The position numbers and the translations under genes are program-made. The notes below the pieces were generated by a model. It saw only the letters and a program-made list of their open reading frames with translations, was not told the origin of the DNA and did not search any database. Source: JBDHRG01 sp039807445 (lineage in GTDB: Bacteria > Pseudomonadota > Gammaproteobacteria > Competibacterales > Competibacteraceae). Taken from it: a stretch of 7,363 nt of DNA. Below are positions 1-4,855 of this stretch, piece by piece. Position 1 is the first letter of the stretch; each line of letters opens with the position of its first letter. The DNA is taken from the NCBI GenBank assembly GCA_039807445.1, contig JBDHRG010000184.1, forward strand, positions 1-7,363. Reading direction: 5' to 3'.

Positions 1-534
1 GAACGCCAGGCGGTGGCCGTCGGTGGCGACCGCCTTCAGCTCGCCGCCGGCATAATCGAGCAGCAAGCCATTGAGGTAATAGCGGACATCCTGCTGCGCC
101 ATCGCGAAGTGCGTGCGCTCGATCATCGTCCGCAGCGTGGTCTGCGCCAGGTTCAGCTCGACCTCGAAGGGCACGTCTTCGAGCGTCGGGAATTCCGCCG
201 CCGGCAGCGTCGTCAGCACGAAGCGGCTGCGGCCACAGCGGATCATCACGCGGTCGCCGTCGAGTTGCAGGTGAACGGTCGACTCCTCGGGCAGGTTCTT
301 CAGGATGTCGAACAGCTTGCGCGCGGGGATCGTGATCTCGCCCTCCGATTCGACCGGGATGTGCGTGGTGGTCACGAGCTCCACTTCGAGGTCGGTCGAG
401 GTCAAGGTCAGGGCTTCGCCGCGCGCGACGACGAGCACGTTGGAAAGCACGGGAAGCGTCTGCCGACGTTCGACGACGCCGATCACATTCTGCAACGGCC
501 TCAGCAGGTGCTCACGCTGGATTTCGAGCTTCAT
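1..534 (-). CDS. dnaN: DNA polymerase III beta subunit (sliding clamp), 5' part
   Basis: Encodes the ring-shaped beta clamp that tethers DNA polymerase III to DNA and serves as a docking platform for replication and repair proteins. The visible 178 codons begin MKLEIQREHLLRPL and run through family-typical stretches: LPVLSNVLV near residue 30, TSTDLEVEL near 45, IPARKLFDILKNLPE near 70, and the strongly conserved QQDVRYYLNGLLLD near 150 followed by VATDGHRLAF at the window edge. This covers clamp domain I and the start of domain II, about half of the usual ~366 residues. The 3' end lies outside the window. The ATG at 534-532 is supported by family alignment and by a GAGG Shine-Dalgarno core (complement of 542-545) 7 nt upstream. 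The gene lies downstream of dnaA on the same strand, separated by the origin region, the common dnaA-dnaN arrangement. Confidence 0.97.
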   Translation of the reverse strand, partial: MKLEIQREHLLRPLQNVIGVVERRQTLPVLSNVLVVARGEALTLTSTDLEVELVTTTHIPVESEGEITIPARKLFDILKNLPEESTVHLQLDGDRVMIRCGRSRFVLTTLPAAEFPTLEDVPFEVELNLAQTTLRTMIERTHFAMAQQDVRYYLNGLLLDYAGGELKAVATDGHRLAF

Positions 535-541
535 CAGTCTG

Positions 542-545
542 CCTC
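542..545 (-). promoter_or_regulatory. ribosome binding site of dnaN
   Basis: The bottom strand reads GAGG here, 7 nt before the dnaN ATG. This spacing supports the chosen dnaN start. Confidence 0.7.
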
Positions 546-547
546 GT

Positions 548-595
548 CAATAAATCAATCCTAGAGAATATATAAATATTGTTATTATTATTAGG
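548..595. promoter_or_regulatory. DNA unwinding element with candidate DnaA-trio
   Basis: This is the most AT-rich stretch of the window: 39 of 48 bases are A/T, and 567-593 contains a single G. Its right end is a TTA repeat followed by GGA (582-596). On the top strand an A recurs every third base at 584, 587, 590, 593 and 596. Read 3' to 5' away from the first DnaA box this gives GAT then TAT triplets, a partial match to the DnaA-trio pattern 3'-[G/A]A[T/A]-5'. A GC-rich gap (597-607) then separates it from the box at 608. This is the order box, GC clamp, trio, AT tract described for basal unwinding systems. The same stretch may also carry the dnaN promoter, but no convincing -35/-10 pair was found. 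Confidence 0.7.
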
Positions 596-607
596 ACCCC
601 GCAAGGC

Positions 608-715
608 TGTTGATAACCTTGTGGATCTGTTTGGATATCATACAGATACAAGCTTTTTTCCTTGTGGACAGACTGTGGAAAAACCCCCGTTTCCCTGTGG
701 ATAAGCTGTGGATTA
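608..715 (-). promoter_or_regulatory. left-arm DnaA boxes, bottom-strand orientation, 11-bp phased
   Basis: Boxes written on the top strand as TGTGGATAA-like 9-mers: 608-616 TGTTGATAA (8/9), 674-682 TGTGGAAAA (fits TGTGNAWAA), 696-704 TGTGGATAA (perfect) and 707-715 TGTGGATTA (8/9). Weaker candidates, all 7/9, lie at 620, 630 and 663. Starts at 608, 630, 663, 674, 696 and 707 fall on one 11-bp lattice, and 620 is off by one base. All point toward the AT-rich element, as the left-arm boxes of E. coli oriC do. Confidence 0.8.
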
Positions 716-724
716 AATGCCGAC

Positions 725-796
725 TTTTCCACAGGTGGTTTTTATCCACAGCTTATCCACAGCTTATCCACAGCTATATCGACAGGGTTGTCCACA
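725..796 (+). promoter_or_regulatory. right-arm DnaA boxes, top-strand orientation
   Basis: TTTTCCACA at 725-733 fits TTWTNCACA. Three perfect TTATCCACA copies lie at 742-750, 753-761 and 764-772, spaced exactly 11 bp start to start with GC as the 2-nt linker. TTGTCCACA (8/9) lies at 788-796 inside the last codons of dnaA. Orientation is opposite to the left arm. The tandem triplet is the strongest DnaA-binding signature in the window. Confidence 0.85.
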
Positions 797-2183
797 GGTT
801 GGTGAAGTCTTCCTTGATGCATGCATCCTCGGCCTTGAGTGCGACGATCTTCCGGCAAGCGTGCAGTACGGTCGTATGGTCGCGGCCACCGAAAGCGGTG
901 CCGATCTCGGGCAGGCTGTGACTGGTAAGTTCCTTGGCCAATGCCATCGCCATCTGCCGCGGTCGCGCCACGGCACGATGGCGCGAAGGCGAGTCGAGAT
1001 CGGCGACGCGGATCTTGTAATAATCTGCGACCGTCTTCTTGATGTTGTCGATCGTCAGCAACTTGTCGTGCAGTGCCAGCGCATCCTGCAGGGCCTCGCG
1101 GGTCAGCTCGAGCGTGATCGGCCGGCCGGTGAACTGCGCGTTGGCGGTCACGCGGCGCAGCGCCCCCTCGAGCTCGCGCACGTTGGAACGGATGTGCTTG
1201 GCGATGAAGAAGGCGACTTCGTGCGGCAGATCGACCCGCGCCTGCTCGGCCTTGCTCATCAGGATCGCGACGCGCGTCTCGAGCTCGGGGGGCTCGATCA
1301 CCACCGTCAGCCCCCAGCCGAAGCGCGACTTCAGCCGGTCCTCGAGACCGTTGACCTCCTTGAAGTAGCGGTCGCAGGTCAGGATCACCTGCTGTCGGCC
1401 CTCGAGCAGCGCGTTGAAGGTGTGGAAGAACTCTTCCTGCGAGCGCTCCTTGCCGGCGAAGAACTGGATGTCGTCGATCAGCAGCGCGTCGAGCGAGCGG
1501 TAGAAGCGCTTGAACTGGTCGATCGCATTGTGCTGCAGCGCCCGCACCATGTCGGCGACGAAGTGTTCGGAATGCTGGTAGAGCACGCGCGCGCCGCGGT
1601 TCTGCCCGACCAGCAGGTTGCCGACCGCGTGCATCAGGTGGGTCTTACCGAGACCGGTGCCGCCGTAGATGAACAGCGGATTGTAGGCGGCACCCGGGTT
1701 CAGCGCCGCCTGCTGGCAGGCGGCACGAGCGAGCTGGTTGGACTTGCCGGCGACGTAGGTTTCGAAGGTGAAGTCGGGATTGAGGTTGCTCGCGCTCGGC
1801 TCGGGCTCGGACGCGAGTGGGGGCGGCAATATTTCGACGGATACCGCCCGAGGCGACAGTTCGGATCGGCGCACGGACTTGGTGCGGCGCGTCGATGCGG
1901 ATCGGCGCGGCGGTTCGGACTGACGTTCCGGAATATGATGGCTGCTGCCGATCTCGAAGTGGACCTCTGGCTCCGCGCCGAGTGACAGGCGCGCCAGCGT
2001 GGTGCAGATGACCTCCTGGTAGTGCTCGCGCACCTGGTCGAGCACGAACTTGTTCGGCGCGAGCAAGCGCAGGCAGCCATCCTCTTCGATCGCGTGCAGC
2101 GGGCGGACCCAGGTGTTGAGCTGCTGTTCGCTCAGTTCGCCCTCGAGCCGATCCAGACAGAGCTTCCAGAGAGAGTCGGCCAC
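774..2183 (-). CDS. dnaA: chromosomal replication initiator protein DnaA
   Basis: The AAA+ initiator binds DnaA boxes, forms an ATP-dependent filament at oriC and opens the duplex for DnaB loading. The predicted protein has 469 residues (E. coli 467). Domain I is at about 1-80 (SLWKLCLDRLEGEL near the start). A variable Pro/Arg/Ser-rich linker spans about 81-135. The AAA+ domain shows Walker A GGTGLGKT at 174-181, Walker B LLIDDIQ at 234-240, sensor 1 LTCD at 268-271 (usually LTSD), arginine finger R287 in KSRFGWG, and sensor 2 R336 in NVRELEG. Domain IV carries the signature ARPRQMAMALAKEL and GGRDHTTVLHAC at 432-443. The start is GTG at 2183-2181, matching the family N-terminus (V/M-ADSLW), with GAGGA 6 nt upstream. 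An in-frame upstream start at 2288 would add 35 unrelated residues and cross DnaA boxes. The basic loop before ARPRQ reads SPSRHRAV where most relatives have SKRRSRSV. The stop codon is TAG. Confidence 0.98.
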   Translation of the reverse strand: MADSLWKLCLDRLEGELSEQQLNTWVRPLHAIEEDGCLRLLAPNKFVLDQVREHYQEVICTTLARLSLGAEPEVHFEIGSSHHIPERQSEPPRRSASTRRTKSVRRSELSPRAVSVEILPPPLASEPEPSASNLNPDFTFETYVAGKSNQLARAACQQAALNPGAAYNPLFIYGGTGLGKTHLMHAVGNLLVGQNRGARVLYQHSEHFVADMVRALQHNAIDQFKRFYRSLDALLIDDIQFFAGKERSQEEFFHTFNALLEGRQQVILTCDRYFKEVNGLEDRLKSRFGWGLTVVIEPPELETRVAILMSKAEQARVDLPHEVAFFIAKHIRSNVRELEGALRRVTANAQFTGRPITLELTREALQDALALHDKLLTIDNIKKTVADYYKIRVADLDSPSRHRAVARPRQMAMALAKELTSHSLPEIGTAFGGRDHTTVLHACRKIVALKAEDACIKEDFTNLWTTLSI

Positions 2184-2189
2184 GAACAG

Positions 2190-2194
2190 TCCTC
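2190..2194 (-). promoter_or_regulatory. ribosome binding site deciding the dnaA GTG start
   Basis: The bottom strand reads GAGGA, 6 nt before the GTG at 2183-2181. Together with the family N-terminus, this fixes the start at GTG rather than at the upstream in-frame start. Confidence 0.75.
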
Positions 2195-2239
2195 GCGATC
2201 TCCAGCGAAAACCGGGTACTCTATTGACTCGATCCCGAG

Positions 2240-2280
2240 TTATCCACTGTTTTCCACAGCTTGGCGCCGATTTACCCACA
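2240..2280 (+). promoter_or_regulatory. DnaA boxes in the dnaA upstream region
   Basis: Three box-like 9-mers lie between dnaA and rpmH: TTATCCACT at 2240-2248 (8/9), TTTTCCACA at 2250-2258 (fits TTWTNCACA) and TTACCCACA at 2272-2280 (8/9). Starts are 10 and 22 bp apart. They sit about 57-97 bp upstream of the dnaA start, where DnaA autorepression is typical. They also lie just upstream of the rpmH -35. A weak dnaA promoter can be drawn on the bottom strand, with a TAGAGT-like -10 near 2217-2222 and its -35 overlapping the first box. That promoter is tentative. Confidence 0.65.
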
Positions 2281-2289
2281 GCCTCCACC

Positions 2290-2319
2290 TTGACAGCCTC
2301 GCGTGGGCACGCGTAAATT
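2290..2319 (+). promoter_or_regulatory. sigma-70 promoter for the rpmH operon
   Basis: A perfect -35 TTGACA (2290-2295) is followed by an 18-bp spacer and a -10 TAAATT (2314-2319, 4/6 match to TATAAT). It lies 70 bp upstream of the rpmH ATG and 10 bp downstream of a DnaA box. It is the only strong-looking promoter found for the rpmH-rnpA-yidD-yidC genes. Confidence 0.7.
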
Positions 2320-2342
2320 CCCGCCCTTTGAGATCGGGAGCA

Positions 2343-2364
2343 CCGGGTGGTGCACCCACCCCGG
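2343..2364 (+). other. GC-rich hairpin in the rpmH leader
   Basis: GGGTGG (2345-2350) pairs with CCACCC (2356-2361) across a 5-nt loop. After a bulged C, CC (2343-2344) pairs with GG (2363-2364). It falls in the predicted 5' untranslated leader, 24 nt before the rpmH start. No U tract follows, so it is not a canonical terminator. A leader-control or mRNA-stability role is only inference. Confidence 0.35.
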
Positions 2365-2388
2365 ACATCCTTTTCGAGCGATCAGGCC

Positions 2389-2523
2389 ATGAAGCGCACG
2401 TTCCAGCCCAGCAACCTCCACCGCAAGCGTACCCACGGCTTCCGCGCCCGCATGGCCACCAAGGGCGGCCGCCGGGTGCTCAATGCCCGTCGCGCCAAGG
2501 GCCGCGCCCGCCTGGCGCCGTAA
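2389..2523 (+). CDS. rpmH: 50S ribosomal protein L34
   Basis: This is a small, very basic protein of the large ribosomal subunit. The 44 residues begin MKRTFQPSNLHRKRTHGFRA and continue with MATKGGRRVLNARRAKGR, a full-length textbook L34 (44-46 residues in most bacteria). ATG 2389 is fixed by this conserved N-terminus. The Shine-Dalgarno signal is poor (AGG only 2 nt before the ATG). It is the first gene of the operon, with rnpA starting 7 nt after its stop. High expression is expected from the TTGACA promoter upstream. Confidence 0.98.
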   Translation: MKRTFQPSNLHRKRTHGFRARMATKGGRRVLNARRAKGRARLAP

Positions 2524-2530
2524 GCGCGCC

Positions 2531-2890
2531 ATGGTCAGTGCGCGCTTCGAACGGCGCGCCCGGCTGACCCAGAAGGCCGACTTCGACGCGGTCTTCGCAC
2601 GGGCGGAAAAATCCGGCGACCGCTTCTTCACGGTGCTGGCCCGTCCGAACCCGCTGGACCACCCTCGCCTCGGCTTGGCCATTTCGAAGAAGTCGGCCAA
2701 GTCGGCGGTGGTCCGCAACAGCATCAAACGCATCGTCCGCGAGAGCTTCCGCCAGCGGGCGACCGTACTCGGCGGCATCGACTTCGTCGTGATGAGCCGC
2801 TCGGGCATCACCGGTACACCGAACCTCGAGCTGTTCGAGTCGCTCGAAAAACACTGGGGCCGGCTGGCGAAGCGATGCGCGCGCTCCTGA
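2531..2890 (+). CDS. rnpA: ribonuclease P protein component
   Basis: This is the protein subunit of RNase P, which helps the catalytic RNA remove 5' leaders from pre-tRNAs. The 119-residue protein has LTQKADFDAVFARA near residue 12, LGLAISKKSAKSAVVRNSIKR near 47, then the helix IVRESFR and DFVVMSRSG near 83. These match the family, including the RNA-binding RNxIKRxxRE motif, here RNSIKR rather than the commoner RNRIKR. Start ATG 2531 follows the rpmH stop by 7 nt and has no clear Shine-Dalgarno sequence, suggesting translational coupling to rpmH. An upstream in-frame start inside rpmH would add unconserved residues. Its last 16 nt overlap yidD, as in many proteobacteria. Confidence 0.97.
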   Translation: MVSARFERRARLTQKADFDAVFARAEKSGDRFFTVLARPNPLDHPRLGLAISKKSAKSAVVRNSIKRIVRESFRQRATVLGGIDFVVMSRSGITGTPNLELFESLEKHWGRLAKRCARS

Positions 2891-3114
2891 TCCTCTTGGT
2901 CCGCGGCTACCGCGTCTTGATCAGTCCCCTCCTCGGTCCACGCTGCCGCTTCTACCCGAGCTGCTCGCAGTACGCGCTCGAGGCGCTGGAGCGGCACGGC
3001 GCCCTGCACGGCGCTTGGCTGGCCGTGAGGCGCGTGCTACGGTGCCACCCCTGGCATCCGGGCGGGGTCGATCCCGTGCCCGATGGCATCCCGACAACCT
3101 CCAAGAAACGCTGA
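2875..3114 (+). CDS. yidD: membrane protein insertion efficiency factor YidD
   Basis: This small protein of the YidD/DUF37 family is associated with the inner membrane and aids YidC-dependent insertion. The 79 residues show an N-terminal amphipathic/hydrophobic segment (LLILLVRGYRVLISPLLG) and the family core GPRCRFYPSCSQYALEA at about residues 21-37. HGALHGAWLA and RCHPWHPGGVDPVP follow. The conserved cysteines (C23, C29 and the RCHPWH Cys) are present. It starts 16 nt inside rnpA, and its TGA stop shares one base with the yidC ATG (TGATG), so translation is probably coupled in both directions. Confidence 0.95.
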   Translation: MRALLILLVRGYRVLISPLLGPRCRFYPSCSQYALEALERHGALHGAWLAVRRVLRCHPWHPGGVDPVPDGIPTTSKKR

Positions 3115-4769
3115 TGGAAAACCAGAGACCTTTTCTGCTGCTTGCCCTCGCGTTCGTCGTCTTCCTGATCTGGCAGGCGTGGGTCGAGGAGAAGTCCCCG
3201 CGCACCGCCCAGCCAATCGTGACGACCGAGCAGGCCACCGGGCAGCCGGGCGTGCCGTCCACCGGCCGCAGCGACGTTCCGGCGGCGGCCGTCGCCACCG
3301 CCGCGACGCCGGGCGGTTCGGCGCTCGCCAGCGGCCAGCGGGTGCGAGTCAAGACCGATGTTTACGACATCGTGATCGACACCAACGGTGGCGATCTGCG
3401 CCACGTCGGCCTGCCGACCTACCCGGAATCGGTGCAGCACCGGGACCAGCCCTTCGTGCTGATGCGCGATGGCGGCAGCGACATCTTCGTCGCCCAGTCG
3501 GGACTGGTGTCGGCCGGTGGCACCGCGCCCGACCACTACGCCATCTACACTGCGGCGCAGTCCGAGTACGCGCTCGCGCCCGGCCAGAACCGGCTCGACG
3601 TCGCGCTGAGTTGGACCGATGCCTCGGGTGTCAAGGTCACCAAGACCTACACCTTCCATCGCGGCAGCTTCGTGATCGACCTGGTCTACAAGGTCGAGAA
3701 CGCCTCGGGCGCCGACTGGAAGGGTTCGCAGTATACCCAGCTGCAGCGCTCGGGCGTGTCCGGCGGCACTGGCATCGGTCAGGTCTACACGTATACCGGC
3801 GGCATCATATCGACCCCGGAGAAGACCTATACCAAGCTCTCCTTCGACGACATGGCCAAGGCCGAGCTGAATCAGCAGGTAGCCGGCGGCTGGGTCGCGA
3901 TAATCCAGCACTACTTCCTCGGCGCCGTGGTTCCGCAGGCGGGCGAGCAGCACACCTTCTACTCCAGGTCGCTCGGTAACAACCGCTACGTACTCGGTTC
4001 GCGCGGCCCGATGCAGACGGTGCAGCCCGGCGGAGAAGCGAGCTTCAAGACGCAACTGTTCGTCGGTCCAAAACTGCAGGACGAGCTGGCGACGGTTGCC
4101 CCGCACCTCGAGCTGACCGTCGACTACGGCACGCTGACGATTATCGCCGAGCCGCTGTTCTGGGCACTGAAGCACATCCATGCGCTGATCGACAACTGGG
4201 GCTGGGCGATCATCATCCTGACGGTGCTGATCAAACTGGCCTTCTACAAGCTGTCCGAAACCAGCTATCGTTCGATGGCGAACATGCGCAAGATGGCGCC
4301 CAAGCTCCAGGCGCTGAAGGAGCGCTATGGCGACGACCGCCAGAAGCTCAATCAGGCGATGATGGAGATGTACAAGAAGGAGAAGATCAACCCGCTCGGT
4401 GGCTGCCTGCCGATCGTGGTGCAGATCCCGGTGTTCATCGCGCTGTACTGGATGCTGCTCGAGAGCGTCGAGCTGCGCCAGGCGCCGTGGCTGGGCTGGA
4501 TCCAGGATCTCTCGGCGCAGGACCCCTATTACATCCTGCCGATCATCATGGGCGCCACGATGTTCGTGCAGCAGAAGCTGAATCCAGCGCCGCCGGACCC
4601 GATCCAGGCCAAGGTGATGATGGCGCTGCCGATCGTGTTCACCTTCATGTTCCTGTGGTTTCCGGCCGGTCTGGTGTTGTACTGGGTGGTCAACAACACG
4701 CTGTCGATCGCGCAGCAGTGGGTGATCACCAAGCGCGTCGAGGCAGGCGAGGAACCGGCGAAGGCTTGA
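3114..4769 (+). CDS. yidC: membrane protein insertase YidC
   Basis: Inserts inner-membrane proteins, alone or with SecYEG. The 551 residues (E. coli 548) begin MENQRPFLLLALAFVVFLIW, with TM1 at about 6-23. A Pro/Ala/Gly/Thr-rich linker (about 28-75) follows, then the large periplasmic beta domain (about 76-335). The conserved core lies at about 343-535: TM2 with the groove-facing basic residue as K374 (Arg in E. coli), the cytoplasmic hairpin SYRSMANMRKMAPKLQALKE, the PLGGCLPI motif at 427-434, and the last helices ending in FPAGLVLYWVVNNTLSIAQQW. It has no N-terminal lipoprotein cysteine, as expected for a five-TM Gram-negative form. ATG 3114 overlaps the yidD stop. Longer in-frame starts would lie inside yidD and add unconserved residues. 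Confidence 0.97.
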   Translation: MENQRPFLLLALAFVVFLIWQAWVEEKSPRTAQPIVTTEQATGQPGVPSTGRSDVPAAAVATAATPGGSALASGQRVRVKTDVYDIVIDTNGGDLRHVGLPTYPESVQHRDQPFVLMRDGGSDIFVAQSGLVSAGGTAPDHYAIYTAAQSEYALAPGQNRLDVALSWTDASGVKVTKTYTFHRGSFVIDLVYKVENASGADWKGSQYTQLQRSGVSGGTGIGQVYTYTGGIISTPEKTYTKLSFDDMAKAELNQQVAGGWVAIIQHYFLGAVVPQAGEQHTFYSRSLGNNRYVLGSRGPMQTVQPGGEASFKTQLFVGPKLQDELATVAPHLELTVDYGTLTIIAEPLFWALKHIHALIDNWGWAIIILTVLIKLAFYKLSETSYRSMANMRKMAPKLQALKERYGDDRQKLNQAMMEMYKKEKINPLGGCLPIVVQIPVFIALYWMLLESVELRQAPWLGWIQDLSAQDPYYILPIIMGATMFVQQKLNPAPPDPIQAKVMMALPIVFTFMFLWFPAGLVLYWVVNNTLSIAQQWVITKRVEAGEEPAKA

Positions 4770-4771
4770 GG

Positions 4772-4788
4772 GGCGGCCCTTGGCCGCC
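4772..4788 (+). other. GC hairpin after yidC
   Basis: GGCGGCC (4772-4778), loop CTT, GGCCGCC (4782-4788): a perfect 7-bp stem beginning 2 nt after the yidC stop. No T-tract follows, so a classical intrinsic terminator is not supported. It could protect the transcript 3' end or attenuate read-through into mnmE. Confidence 0.5.
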
Positions 4789-4789
4789 A

Positions 4790-4812
4790 GTGAGGGGTGA
4801 GGAGTGAGGGGG
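4790..4812 (+). repeat. heptad repeat, left arm of inverted repeat
   Basis: Three tandem 7-mers GTGAGGG, GTGAGGA, GTGAGGG (4790-4810) then GG. The 17 nt at 4795-4811 are the exact reverse complement of 4884-4900, making a long potential stem with a 72-nt loop that contains the mnmE start codon. It is low-complexity in appearance and clearly different from the surrounding sequence. Confidence 0.85.
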
Positions 4813-4855
4813 ACAAGCCCTTCGCGTCAATGCACGGAAAACGCGCGCAGCCACG

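Larger units (their letters stand above)
535..796. other. oriC: probable replication origin (oriC) in the dnaA-dnaN intergenic region
   Basis: The region between dnaA and dnaN, plus the last codons of dnaA, combines an AT-rich segment on the dnaN side with at least eight close matches to the DnaA box TTATCCACA. Boxes at 608, 674, 696 and 707 read TGTGGATAA-like on the top strand. Boxes at 725, 742, 753, 764 and 788 read TTATCCACA-like. The perfect 9-mers are at 696, 742, 753 and 764. Co-location with dnaA, dnaN, rpmH and mnmE is the classical chromosomal origin neighbourhood in proteobacteria. Only one GATC (624-627) occurs between the two genes, unlike the Dam-rich E. coli origin. Origin function is inferred from architecture. 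A contribution from the dnaA-rpmH spacer, as in Pseudomonas, is possible. Confidence 0.88.

Noticed and set aside
547..732. 61-codon minus-strand frame in the origin region
   Set aside because: It overlaps the DnaA boxes and AT-rich element; no ribosome binding site or similarity recognised.
816..827. 12-bp perfect palindrome GATGCATGCATC
   Set aside because: It lies within conserved dnaA codons (Asp-Ala-Cys-Ile) with no partner sites; probably chance.
717..1985. 422-codon plus-strand open frame opposite dnaA
   Set aside because: It is antisense to the clearly conserved dnaA, has no recognisable motifs, and its Arg/Gly/Val-rich composition is typical of high-GC shadow frames.
2184..2288. 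35-residue upstream extension of DnaA
   Set aside because: It adds residues absent from the family, crosses DnaA boxes, and ignores the good GAGGA-GTG start at 2183.
2952..4181. 409-codon minus-strand open frame opposite yidD/yidC
   Set aside because: Shadow of conserved yidC; no family motifs.
4770..4812. Intrinsic terminator after yidC
   Set aside because: The stem is good but no T-tract follows; recorded only as a hairpin.
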